Source of the DNA: JAFGBH01 sp964430915
GTDB taxonomy: Bacteria; Desulfobacterota; Syntrophia; Syntrophales; UBA2210
Direction: 5' to 3'
NCBI GenBank assembly: GCA_964430915.1
Contig: CAYSHT010000037.1
Coordinates: 1 to 17,696 of the forward strand
Length of the DNA stretch: 17,696 nt
Part shown: positions 1 through 6,966 of the stretch, one piece after another
Layout of the letters: every line of letters starts with the position of its first letter
Position numbering within the stretch: the stretch's first letter is position 1
Program-made: the position numbers and the translations under genes
The notes under the pieces: generated by a model
Seen by the model: only the letters and a program-made list of their open reading frames with translations
Databases searched by the model: none
Told to the model about the DNA's origin: nothing

Positions 1-415
1 TAACTGCAGTACCATCAAGTTTCGGTTCGACAACAAAGGAAAAGTAATCCTCGGTTTTAAGAAATCTTTTAATCCTTCTGTCAAATTCAACGATGTCCTC
101 TTCTGTAGAGGCATTGGGTGAGAGGCTGAGCATGGGGGCAAGGTGTGTAACGGAATTGAATTTTTCAAGGGGTGGTGCGCCGACACGCTGTGTAGGTGAT
201 GCTAGTGAAGCAGCATGACCTAAAATATCAGGAAACTTCTCTTGATATATTTTATCGCTTTTAAATTCATTTTCGAGCTCTACAAGCTCCTGCATTAAAC
301 GGTCGTATTCGGCATCGGATATCTCGGGATCATCGAGTTGATAGTATCGCCTGTTGTGATGTTCAATGATCTTTCTCAGTTCATTGATTCTCTGTAATGA
401 CGATTCTCTGTCCAT
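1..415 (-). CDS. ligA: NAD-dependent DNA ligase LigA, N-terminal part (cut by window edge)
   Basis: This is the first ~138 residues of the NAD+-dependent ligase that seals nicks in replication and repair; the rest lies beyond base 1. The translation shows the NMN-binding domain Ia signature YYQLDDPEISDAEYDRLM (residues 24-41), then the family segment PTQRVGAPP and a MLSLSPNAS stretch. The adenylation motif KLDG follows, with the nucleotidyl-acceptor lysine at residue 132, close to the window edge. The ATG at 413-415 directly abuts the TAA stop of the upstream 93-residue gene (TAA|ATG). There is no clear Shine-Dalgarno, so translation is probably coupled to that gene. The motifs make the family call firm; only the missing C-terminal domains (OB fold, zinc finger, HhH, BRCT) cannot be checked. 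Confidence 0.95.
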   Translation of the reverse strand, partial: MDRESSLQRINELRKIIEHHNRRYYQLDDPEISDAEYDRLMQELVELENEFKSDKIYQEKFPDILGHAASLASPTQRVGAPPLEKFNSVTHLAPMLSLSPNASTEEDIVEFDRRIKRFLKTEDYFSFVVEPKLDGTAV

Positions 416-697
416 TTACTTGATGCGTTTCAGGTAAGGTATATCTTTTGAATTTTTTTTGGTATCGGGATGCTTATCGGAATGCTTCTCCTGATTTTTT
501 GCCACCTGTTCGTTGAAAATGTGATTTTTAACCCTTACGGCGTTAATAATAAAGAATACTATTACCGCCTTTTCCCACTCTTTTGTCGTATTAAATTCTT
601 CCATTCTCAGCTTATATTTTTTCCACAGACCGGTGAGTGATGCCTCATCGAGCGCAAGAATCCTTTCGGCAATATTTTCGAGAGTTTTTTCAAGCAT
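416..697 (-). CDS. small conserved-looking protein of unknown function, coupled to ligA
   Basis: I do not recognise a named family for this 93-residue protein. The first ~65 residues look helical and globular, with an aromatic and hydrophobic core segment (WEKAVIVFFIINAVRVKN, residues ~41-58). The tail from residue ~68 is highly charged and rich in Lys, His and Asp. It has no signal peptide and no convincing membrane span, so it is probably cytoplasmic. A good Shine-Dalgarno (GGAGAG) lies about 7 bases before the ATG at 695-697, and a plausible promoter lies at 731-759. It is the first gene of the unit and its stop codon touches the ligA start, so the two should be co-transcribed and translationally coupled. 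A role connected with the ligase is only an inference from this position. Confidence 0.75.
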   Translation of the reverse strand: MLEKTLENIAERILALDEASLTGLWKKYKLRMEEFNTTKEWEKAVIVFFIINAVRVKNHIFNEQVAKNQEKHSDKHPDTKKNSKDIPYLKRIK

Positions 698-730
698 TAT
701 GTATCTCTCCTATCGAGATTGTTTGGAAGA

Positions 731-759
731 ATACTATCGACAGACATGTAAAAAGTCAA
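731..759 (-). promoter_or_regulatory. predicted sigma-70 promoter for the 93-residue gene and ligA
   Basis: Reading the minus strand, TTGACT (759-754) is separated by 17 bases from TAGTAT (736-731), a good match to the -35/-10 consensus. It points at the 93-residue gene, with a leader of roughly 30 bases carrying the GGAGAG ribosome site. Confidence 0.55.
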
Positions 760-783
760 ACCAAAAGCTCCTCAAAAAAATTC

Positions 784-811
784 TTGTCTTTTCATCCTGT
801 ATAGATATAAT
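784..811 (+). promoter_or_regulatory. predicted sigma-70 promoter for the yfcE-HIT-lapA-Mut7-C operon
   Basis: TTGTCT (784-789) is followed after 16 bases by a perfect TATAAT (806-811). The expected start of transcription is near 818, leaving a leader of under 20 bases before the ATG at 835. No Shine-Dalgarno is visible in that leader. Confidence 0.55.
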
Positions 812-834
812 GCCACATTCATTCAAATTATAAA

Positions 835-1323
835 ATGAAAATAGGCGTTATTTCAGACACACACCTTAGATTTAGAGATGAGCAGCTTGAGAGGATCGTA
901 GAGGATCATTTCGCAGATGCAGAGATGATCTTGCACGCAGGAGACTTGGTGTGCCTTGATGTACTTGATGTATTTGCAGGAAAAGAGGTATATGCAGTAC
1001 ATGGTAACATGGATTCGGAAGAGGTGGTACTGCATCTTCCCTCGAAGCGGATCATAACAATAAAAGGTCACCGAATAGGCCTTATTCATGGATGGGGGAA
1101 TCCCACCGGTATGGAAGACAGGATAAGGGGAGAATTTGACGATATAGAGTGTATTGTTTACGGTCATACGCACCGCGCAGTAAACGGGAAGAGAAACGGT
1201 ACGCTTTTCTTCAATCCTGGATCTCCGACGGATCGAAGATTTTCCCCCTATAACTCAGTCGGGATACTCGAGGTTAATGAGGCGACGGTACAAGGTGAAA
1301 TAATCAGGCTTGAGAGGAGATAG
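835..1323 (+). CDS. YfcE/MJ0936-type metallophosphoesterase
   Basis: This 162-residue protein is a calcineurin-like phosphodiesterase of the YfcE/MJ0936 family, usually cytoplasmic and dependent on divalent metals such as Mn2+. The full metal-binding series is present in order: SDTH (Asp8, His10), HAGD (Asp37), HGNMD (Asn58), His85 in the IHGWG segment, and GHTHR (His111, His113). The length is normal for the family and no residue of the dinuclear centre is missing. The natural substrate is generally unknown for these enzymes; they cleave model phosphodiesters in vitro. It opens a four-gene operon, with 19 bases before the HIT gene. Base use does not stand out from its neighbours. Confidence 0.93.
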   Translation: MKIGVISDTHLRFRDEQLERIVEDHFADAEMILHAGDLVCLDVLDVFAGKEVYAVHGNMDSEEVVLHLPSKRIITIKGHRIGLIHGWGNPTGMEDRIRGEFDDIECIVYGHTHRAVNGKRNGTLFFNPGSPTDRRFSPYNSVGILEVNEATVQGEIIRLERR

Positions 1324-1342
1324 TAAGAGGAGAATGTAAAGA

Positions 1343-1825
1343 ATGGATCATATACTGTCACCAGGGAGAATGAAGTATTTGAAAAGTGAAAAGCCTGAAG
1401 GGTGTATTTTCTGCAAGGAATCAATAAGGGCGGAAGATCTTGTTTTATTCGAGGGGAAGACTTGCTATATCACGATGAACAAGTATCCCTATACCACGGG
1501 ACATCTGATGGTAGTTCCATACAGGCATATTTGCGCTATGGGAGAAATGACATCTGAAGAAAAAGCCGAAATGATGGACCTTGCCGATCTCAGTATAACC
1601 ATACTCAAAAAAGAGATGAATCCCGAAGGGTTCAATGTCGGAATGAACCTGGGGAAGGCGTCAGGTGCGGGAGTCGACTGTCATCTCCATCTTCACATAG
1701 TGCCACGGTGGGTCGGCGACACTAACTTTGTAACGGTCCTGGGTGATGTGAGAGTCATCCCCGAGGATATAGATATGACTCGAAGAATCTTATTGCAACA
1801 TTTTCAGAAAAGTGAGGAGGTTTAA
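1343..1825 (+). CDS. HIT-family nucleotide hydrolase, Ap4A-phosphorylase-like
   Basis: This 160-residue protein has the histidine-triad motif HLHLH at residues 114-118, followed by IVPRW. A zinc-type CIFC pair (Cys21, Cys24) and His62 lie upstream. HIT proteins hydrolyse or phosphorolyse nucleotides joined through an alpha-phosphate. The segment after the triad, WVGDTNF followed by LGDVRVIP, resembles the branch that contains the mycobacterial diadenosine tetraphosphate phosphorylase. Turnover of Ap4A or a related dinucleotide is therefore likely but not proven. AAGAGGAG at 1325-1332 sits 10 bases before the ATG. The stop (1823-1825) is one base from the lapA start, indicating tight operon structure. 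Confidence 0.92.
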   Translation: MDHILSPGRMKYLKSEKPEGCIFCKESIRAEDLVLFEGKTCYITMNKYPYTTGHLMVVPYRHICAMGEMTSEEKAEMMDLADLSITILKKEMNPEGFNVGMNLGKASGAGVDCHLHLHIVPRWVGDTNFVTVLGDVRVIPEDIDMTRRILLQHFQKSEEV

Positions 1826-1826
1826 C

Positions 1827-2138
1827 ATGAAGCTGTTTTATACGATTATTGTGATGTTGGTGATGATTTTTATTATAACATTTTCACTGACAAATACCGA
1901 ACTCGTCAATCTGAAATATTATGGATTCATCAATACCAGTGTCGAGGCCTATTTGCTCATCTTTATATCTTTCGGTGTCGGTATTGTCTTTGCCGGATTT
2001 ATGGGGATAGTGGAGAGGTACAGGCTGTCGAGAAAGGCTGCAAGACTGACGAAAAAAATAAAACAGCTGGAGAGGGAGCAGGCAAAAGGCGAAATAGTGC
2101 CCCTTAAGGTTGAAGAAGGAACTGCTGAAAAAGCGTAA
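1827..2138 (+). CDS. LapA-domain (DUF1049) small inner-membrane protein
   Basis: The translation is a 103-residue membrane protein with two hydrophobic helices (about residues 3-21 and 41-63), a short connecting loop and a charged coiled-coil-like tail (about 65-95). This is the layout of the LapA domain family. In Escherichia coli LapA works with LapB in lipopolysaccharide assembly control, but LapA-domain proteins in other phyla often lack that link, and lapB is not seen here. I chose the ATG at 1827 over an upstream in-frame GTG at 1812 because GAGGAGG (1814-1820) lies 6 bases before it. The GTG would also put charged residues ahead of the membrane helix and overlap the HIT gene. It is the third gene of the operon. 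Confidence 0.85.
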   Translation: MKLFYTIIVMLVMIFIITFSLTNTELVNLKYYGFINTSVEAYLLIFISFGVGIVFAGFMGIVERYRLSRKAARLTKKIKQLEREQAKGEIVPLKVEEGTAEKA

Positions 2139-2140
2139 GA

Positions 2141-2608
2141 GTGAAATTTATTGCAGACAGGAACCTGGGGAAGCTGACAAAGTGGCTTCGTATACTGGGG
2201 TATGATACTGTCTTCTATAGCGAGAATATCGATAGAGAGTTTCTCAAGACTGGTGCGAAAGAGGGGAGAGTCGTTCTCACCAGAAGAAGGGACATGGCCC
2301 GAAGGAACTTCTCGGGCCGTATGGTAATAATTTATCACGACAGGGTATATGATCAGCTACAGGAACTGAGAGAAAAGGCTTCACTTGAACCAAATCCTCG
2401 AAACCTCTTCACTCTTTGTCTTAAATGCAACCAACCTTTACAAATGATTTCCAAGGAAAATACGGCGGATAAAGTGCCGCCCTATGTCTTCCAGACCCAG
2501 GATACCTTTCTCACCTGTCCTGAATGCGGAAAGATATACTGGCCGGGAACTCACAAGGACAATATTTTAAGGCTGCTCAAAGACCGCAATCTGTTTCATC
2601 GCCCTTGA
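2141..2608 (+). CDS. Mut7-C RNase-domain protein with zinc ribbon
   Basis: This 155-residue protein matches the Mut7-C RNase domain family, a PIN-related fold with a C-terminal zinc ribbon. The N-terminal signature MKFIADRNLGKLTKWLR carries Asp6 and Asn8. The TRRRDMARR segment around residues 47-55 supplies Asp51. Two zinc-binding pairs follow: CLKC (93-96) and CPEC (126-129). By family it should be a metal-dependent RNA-processing or degrading enzyme, but no bacterial substrate is established. Translation starts at GTG (2141), two bases after the lapA stop. Its last 32 bases overlap the 3' end of the oppositely oriented molybdopterin gene. Confidence 0.88.
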   Translation: MKFIADRNLGKLTKWLRILGYDTVFYSENIDREFLKTGAKEGRVVLTRRRDMARRNFSGRMVIIYHDRVYDQLQELREKASLEPNPRNLFTLCLKCNQPLQMISKENTADKVPPYVFQTQDTFLTCPECGKIYWPGTHKDNILRLLKDRNLFHRP

Positions 2609-3065
2609 TCTTATCGATGGCGTGTTCCAGTGCCGGTATGATAAACGAAAGATTCTCCACTGCACCTTTGGGACTTCCCGGCAGATTTATTATGAGGGAC
2701 TGACCCCTTATTCCGACGACGGCACGGGATATCATGGCGTGAGGAGTCTTCGCACCGCTCTCCCTTCTCATGACCTCGGCCATTCCCGGGATTTCCTTTT
2801 CTATTATTTCCAGTGTGGCGTCAGGCGTAAGATCTCTCGGGCTGACTCCCGTTCCTCCCGTGGTGATGACAAGGTCTAGATTTTTCTCGTCCGTGTATTC
2901 CGTCAGTTTTTGTTTTATTACCTCTTTTTCGTCAGGTATTACTTCATAATCGATAACAGATGCAGGCATCTCTTTTAGAATTCGAATTACTTCCCTGCCG
3001 CTTATATCCTCTCTTTCACCGCGTGATCCCTTGTCGCTCACGGTTATAACTCCGGCGGTAATCAA
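2577..3065 (-). CDS. MogA/MoaB-family molybdopterin adenylyltransferase
   Basis: This 162-residue enzyme belongs to the family that adenylylates molybdopterin before metal insertion during molybdenum cofactor synthesis. The evidence is the N-terminal GVITVSDKGSRGER strand and turn, the molybdopterin-binding TTGGTG at residues 68-73, the PGM motif (93-95) and the NLPGSPKG loop (127-134). MogA and MoaB cannot be separated confidently by eye, so no symbol is given. The start is a TTG at 3063-3065, with AGGAGG (3076-3081) 10 bases upstream inside the end of the EF-G-like gene. Only 5 bases separate it from that gene's stop, so the two form an operon although their functions are unrelated. The 3' end overlaps the Mut7-C gene convergently. 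Confidence 0.92.
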   Translation of the reverse strand: MITAGVITVSDKGSRGEREDISGREVIRILKEMPASVIDYEVIPDEKEVIKQKLTEYTDEKNLDLVITTGGTGVSPRDLTPDATLEIIEKEIPGMAEVMRRESGAKTPHAMISRAVVGIRGQSLIINLPGSPKGAVENLSFIIPALEHAIDKIKGDETDCGL

Positions 3066-3070
3066 AAACC

Positions 3071-5146
3071 CTAATCCTCCTTTTTCGCTTCGGCGATGAT
3101 CTTTTCCTGCAGATTTCCCGGAACCTCTTCATAGTGGGATACTTCATAGGAAAAGGTGCCGCGGCCGCTCGTTATAGAGGTCAGTATCGGCGCATAATCG
3201 AGAATTTCAGCGTATGGTACCTGTCCCTTGATGAGTGAATTTCGTCCCTTCTTGTCCATTCCGAGAACCCTGCCACGCCTGCTGTTCAAATCTCCAATGA
3301 TGTCTCCCGTATAATCATCGGGAACTTCAATGTCGATATTGACTATCGGTTCCAAAAGCGTCGGCTGACATAGCATAAAGCCCTTCTTGAAACCCATGGA
3401 CCCCGCTATCTTAAAGGCCATTTCAGATGAATCGACGGTATGATAGGAGCCATCTACAAGAGATACCTTGACATCCACAACAGGGCAGCCGGATATAATA
3501 CCTTCTTCCATTGCCTCGACGATTCCCTTTTCTACTGCGGGGATATATGTTTTGGGGATCACACCTCCTACAATCTTGTCAACAAATTCAAAGCCCTCAC
3601 CGCGGGGAAGAGGCTCTATATTGATCCAGGCATCACCGTACTGACCTCTGCCGCCCGATTGTTTCTTATATTTTCCCTGTATGTTTGTCTTGCTCTTTAT
3701 CGTTTCCTTATAGGGAACCTTGGGTTGTTTGAGGACCATTTCAACGCCGAACTTACGTTTTAACCGTTCTATCGTGACATCGATATGCACCTGTCCCACA
3801 CCTGAAAGTATCGCCTCTTTGGTTTCAATGTTTCTCTTAAATGCAAGGGAAGGATCTTCTTCCAGGAGTCTGCTGAATGATGAAACGATCTTTTCCTCGT
3901 CGCCCTTTGATTTTGGTTCGACGGCGTAGGAAACGACGGGATGCGAGGGTAAAATCGGCTCAAAAATAATTGGTGATTTTTCGTTGCAGAGCGTATCTCC
4001 CGTCGCCGTCTCTTTGAGTTTGGCGACCGCCGCTATATCTCCGGGAATAAGCGTTTCTGCCGGCTTTTGATTTTTTCCTTCGAGGTAAAATATATTTCCC
4101 GGACGTTCGGTGCAATTTTTCGAGGTATTATAAAAATTTAAATCCGAGCTCAGCGTACCGGAATAAACCCTGAACAGCGTAAGTTTTCCCGCATAGGGAT
4201 CTGCTATTGTCTTAAAGACCATGGCAGAGAAGGGGGCACCCTCCTCAGGTGTACGCTCTTCCTCGTTGTCTGAACCAGGGATTATTCCTGTTTCCGGTCC
4301 GCGGTCAAGAGGTGAGGGCATATAATCAACGATCATGTCCAAAAGCGGAACGGTGCCCATGTTTTTGATTGCTGTACCACAGAGAACAGGTACAAGATCA
4401 CCAGCTATTATTCCTTTTCTCAATCCCTTTTTCAGTTCATCAACGGAGAGGTCTCCCTCCTCAAGGTACTTGTCCATGAGTTCTTCATCGCATTCGGCGA
4501 TATCTTCTACCATCGTTTCTCTGTACTCTTTAGCTGTATCAAGGAGGTCCTCAGGGATGTCTTCTTTCTTCGGCTTTCCTTTAGACCCATCGAACATAAG
4601 GGCCTTCATAGCGATAAGGTCGATGAGTCCTCTGAACGATTCTTCGGTTCCTATGGGGAGATAACAGGGGGTCGCCTTTTTCCCCAGTATTTGATGTACC
4701 TCTTCGAGGACCTTGAAATAATCCGCTCGCTCCCGATCCATCTTGTTGATGAAAATCATGCGCGGCAATGAAAACTCGTCGGAGTATCCCCAGACGTTTT
4801 CGGTCTGGAATTCTACGCCCCCAACAGCATCTATGATTATTACAGCGCCATCAGACACGCGCAGACTGTATTTGGTATCAAAGGAAAAATTGGTATCGCC
4901 GGGTGTGTCAATCATATTGACTTTGCGTTTGTCCCATTCAACAAAATTGGCAGCAAGGCTGATAGATATTCGCCTCTTTTGTTCTTCCGGTTCAAAATCA
5001 AAGGTAGAGGAAGCGTCATCAACCCTCCCAAGTTTGTCTGATTTTCCGGTTATGAAGAGCAGGGATTCACAGAGTGAGGTTTTGCCTGTTCCACCGTGTC
5101 CTACCATCGTTATATTTCTTAAATTGCTCGATTCATACTTTGCCAT
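3071..5146 (-). CDS. fusA: elongation factor G-like translational GTPase (atypical paralogue)
   Basis: This 691-residue GTPase has the full EF-G domain order: G domain with G-prime insert (1-~285), domain II, domain III, domain IV opening near KYKKQSGGRGQYGDAW, and a C-terminal domain V with a PEPVN-like segment. It should act on ribosomes in the cytoplasm. The G domain is unusual: P-loop GHGGTGKT (16-23), switch I RRISI (58-62) where RGITI is usual, and DTPGD (80-84) where canonical EF-G has DTPGH. NKMD (134-137) and a GTA G5 element (257-259) are normal. These traits place it with EF-G-like (EF-G2-type) proteins rather than the main elongation factor of the str operon. AAAGGA lies 6 bases before the ATG, and mog follows in the same unit. 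Confidence 0.9.
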   Translation of the reverse strand: MAKYESSNLRNITMVGHGGTGKTSLCESLLFITGKSDKLGRVDDASSTFDFEPEEQKRRISISLAANFVEWDKRKVNMIDTPGDTNFSFDTKYSLRVSDGAVIIIDAVGGVEFQTENVWGYSDEFSLPRMIFINKMDRERADYFKVLEEVHQILGKKATPCYLPIGTEESFRGLIDLIAMKALMFDGSKGKPKKEDIPEDLLDTAKEYRETMVEDIAECDEELMDKYLEEGDLSVDELKKGLRKGIIAGDLVPVLCGTAIKNMGTVPLLDMIVDYMPSPLDRGPETGIIPGSDNEEERTPEEGAPFSAMVFKTIADPYAGKLTLFRVYSGTLSSDLNFYNTSKNCTERPGNIFYLEGKNQKPAETLIPGDIAAVAKLKETATGDTLCNEKSPIIFEPILPSHPVVSYAVEPKSKGDEEKIVSSFSRLLEEDPSLAFKRNIETKEAILSGVGQVHIDVTIERLKRKFGVEMVLKQPKVPYKETIKSKTNIQGKYKKQSGGRGQYGDAWINIEPLPRGEGFEFVDKIVGGVIPKTYIPAVEKGIVEAMEEGIISGCPVVDVKVSLVDGSYHTVDSSEMAFKIAGSMGFKKGFMLCQPTLLEPIVNIDIEVPDDYTGDIIGDLNSRRGRVLGMDKKGRNSLIKGQVPYAEILDYAPILTSITSGRGTFSYEVSHYEEVPGNLQEKIIAEAKKED

Positions 5147-5189
5147 AGGAGTTCCTTTCTGATCGCAACAGAATTGTCATAAGTGTGGA

Positions 5190-5219
5190 TATCTATCTTA
5201 TTCTGAATTTCAAAGTCAA
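5190..5219 (-). promoter_or_regulatory. predicted promoter for the EF-G-like gene and mog
   Basis: On the minus strand TTGACT (5219-5214) is followed after 18 bases by TAGATA (5195-5190). The spacing is slightly long but within range. The leader would be about 40 bases with a Shine-Dalgarno at its end. Confidence 0.45.
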
Positions 5220-5247
5220 GACAAAATGACCCTTTCAAGAGATTTAA

Positions 5248-5276
5248 TTGACTATAAGCCGATAGTATGATATGAG
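5248..5276 (+). promoter_or_regulatory. candidate promoter for carD
   Basis: TTGACT (5248-5253) is followed after 17 bases by TATGAG (5271-5276), a modest -10. A better hexamer, TATGAT (5266-5271), is only 12 bases away and so is poorly spaced. The promoter lies back to back with the EF-G-like promoter in the 170-base divergent region. Confidence 0.35.
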
Positions 5277-5316
5277 AAATAGTTCGTATAAATAGAATCA
5301 GGGGTGTGTGTAAAAT

Positions 5317-5799
5317 ATGTTCAACATTGGAGATATGGCCGTGTACCCGGCGCATGGAGTAGGGGTTATTGAAGCCATAGAAAACAGGGAAATAATGGGA
5401 AACAGGCAACATTTCTACGTTATGAAGATTCTCGGAAATAATGCAAAAATAATGATTCCCAAAAATGGAGCCGAGTCAGTAGGACTGAGAGAGGTCATCA
5501 CTGAAGAAGAGATTCCCAGAATTTATGAGATATTGAGTGAGAGAAATGTGCAGGTCGATAAGCAGACATGGAATAAAAGATACAAGGAGTACTGGGAAAA
5601 GATAAAGACCGGCTCGGTGTACGAGATAGCAAAGGTTCTCCGCGATCTTTTTACGCTGAAGTTAGACAAGGATCTTTCATTCGGTGAAAGAAAGATGATG
5701 GATACTGCAAAAAGTCTTTTGATAATGGAAATATCAATAGCTGCCAATTGTGAAGAAAGAGAAGTAGAAAGAAATCTTAGTAATATCTTTGCTGCATAA
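5317..5799 (+). CDS. carD: CarD/CdnL-family RNA polymerase-binding transcription regulator
   Basis: This 160-residue protein is full length for the CarD/CdnL family, which binds the RNA polymerase beta subunit and stabilises open complexes, often at rRNA and housekeeping promoters. The N-terminal polymerase-interacting domain opens with FNIGDMAVYPAHGVGVIEAI and runs to about residue 60. The C-terminal helical DNA-binding part includes Trp85, Trp93 and the KTGSVYEIAKVLRDL helix. The ATG at 5317 is preceded by AGGGGTG (5299-5305) at a rather wide spacing. It leads the carD-PIN/TRAM-ispD-ispF series, an order familiar in deltaproteobacteria and some Gram-positives, although a terminator-like hairpin divides the series before ispD. 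Confidence 0.93.
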   Translation: MFNIGDMAVYPAHGVGVIEAIENREIMGNRQHFYVMKILGNNAKIMIPKNGAESVGLREVITEEEIPRIYEILSERNVQVDKQTWNKRYKEYWEKIKTGSVYEIAKVLRDLFTLKLDKDLSFGERKMMDTAKSLLIMEISIAANCEEREVERNLSNIFAA

Positions 5800-5861
5800 A
5801 TTTTAATTATAAGCTTGGGTTCTTTGAAATCATACATGACGATTTCGGATAGGGGGGATAA

Positions 5862-6878
5862 ATGTTCCAATTAATAATAAGATTATTGTTGGTTGCGGCT
5901 TGTTCTGTAAGTGGTTATTTTATTACATTAGAGTATTACGATTTTCCTTATTCACTAATTGGTTTGGCAGTTGGTTTTTTTGTTGCACTATTGGTAATAC
6001 AAATTGAACGATCGATAAGAAATGTTTCTCTCAGGGTGATTTTCGGAGGTGTAATCGGCACAATTATTGGTTTTTTTATTGCCGTTCTCTTCGTATTTGG
6101 TTTGAGATGCATACCGGGCTGGGAGAAGCAAGAACTCATTCCCTGGGAATATGTCTATATCATTCTAACTTTTATTCTGGGCTATCTTGGACTCTTTCTT
6201 GGATCGAAAAAGAGCAGAGAGGCAAGCGTCTATTTGTCGGGCGCGAGGAAGGATTCAGGAGAGAGTCGTGATTACAGAATATTGGATACGAGTGTAATCA
6301 TCGATGGCAGAATAGCAGATATCAGCGACACCGGTTTTATCCACGGTGACCTTATTGTTCCCAGATTTGTTTTAGACGAATTGCAGCAAATTGCCGATTC
6401 TTCAGATCATATGAAGCGCTCCCGCGGAAGAAGAGGGTTAGACATACTGAACAGAATGCAGAAAAGTGAAGGAATACATATCGAAATCGTCGATACTGAT
6501 TTTCCAAAAATTAAGGGAGTGGATGCCAAACTCATTGCACTGGCAAAGAAAGAAGAGGGGAAAATAGTAACAAATGATTATAACCTCAATAAGGTTGCAG
6601 AGCTGCAGGGAATAAGTATTTTAAATGTAAATGAACTCGCAAATGCCCTTAAACCTGTGGTGTTACCGGGCGAGGCTATGGTGGTCAAGGTCATCAAAGA
6701 AGGGAAAGAGCAGGGGCAGGGGGTTGCCTATCTTGACGATGGCACCATGGTGATTGTCGATAGCGGCAGCAACTTTATAGGCAAGACCGTCCAGGTGGTG
6801 GTGACAAGTGTTCTTCAGACCACTGCGGGAAGAATGATATTTTCTAATATCAAGGAATCAAATGCCGCGAATAAGTAG
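5862..6878 (+). CDS. membrane-anchored PIN/TRAM-domain protein (YacL-like)
   Basis: This 338-residue protein has four N-terminal membrane helices (about 1-22, 30-48, 57-82 and 96-115), a PIN nuclease domain (~138-255) and a C-terminal TRAM RNA-binding domain (~265-330). The acidic PIN residues are present: Asp142 in ILDTSVIIDGR, Asp148, Glu173 in VLDEL, Asp221 in GVDAKL and Asp239 in TNDYNL. It should be an inner-membrane protein with a cytosolic RNase-like domain; its substrate is unknown. AGGGGGG (5851-5857) precedes the ATG by 4 bases. It lies 62 bases after carD, probably on the same transcript, and a terminator-like hairpin follows at 6915. Confidence 0.92.
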   Translation: MFQLIIRLLLVAACSVSGYFITLEYYDFPYSLIGLAVGFFVALLVIQIERSIRNVSLRVIFGGVIGTIIGFFIAVLFVFGLRCIPGWEKQELIPWEYVYIILTFILGYLGLFLGSKKSREASVYLSGARKDSGESRDYRILDTSVIIDGRIADISDTGFIHGDLIVPRFVLDELQQIADSSDHMKRSRGRRGLDILNRMQKSEGIHIEIVDTDFPKIKGVDAKLIALAKKEEGKIVTNDYNLNKVAELQGISILNVNELANALKPVVLPGEAMVVKVIKEGKEQGQGVAYLDDGTMVIVDSGSNFIGKTVQVVVTSVLQTTAGRMIFSNIKESNAANK

Positions 6879-6914
6879 AGATGATCAAATCAGCTTAAAA
6901 TAATCGTAGTATGC

Positions 6915-6945
6915 AGCCCGGGAGTTTTTGAAACCTGGGCTTTTC
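6915..6945 (+). terminator. terminator-like hairpin between PIN/TRAM gene and ispD
   Basis: Arms AGCCCGGG (6915-6922) and CCTGGGCT (6934-6941) form an 8-bp stem with one G-U pair and an 11-base loop, followed by a short T run. The T run is weak (TTTT then CC). The loop contains the -35-like TTGAAA of a predicted ispD promoter. Confidence 0.5.
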
Positions 6946-6956
6946 CGTATTAGAAT
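6928..6956 (+). promoter_or_regulatory. predicted promoter for ispD-ispF
   Basis: TTGAAA (6928-6933), 17 bases, then TAGAAT (6951-6956) matches the consensus well. Transcription would begin near 6963, only a few bases before the ATG at 6967, giving a nearly leaderless mRNA. The -35 lies in the loop of the preceding hairpin. Confidence 0.45.
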
Positions 6957-6966
6957 TCGTAAAGAT

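Noticed and set aside
1812..1826. GTG start for the LapA-domain gene
   Set aside because: The GAGGAGG within this stretch is the ribosome site for ATG 1827, and the extension adds charged residues ahead of the first membrane helix.
4743..5162. 139-codon plus-strand ORF inside the EF-G-like gene
   Set aside because: It lies wholly antisense to a clear GTPase gene, its translation is low-complexity and family-free, and it has no ribosome site.
6928..6966. N-terminal extension of ispD from TTG 6928
   Set aside because: It begins inside a hairpin loop, has no ribosome site and adds residues before the conserved family start.
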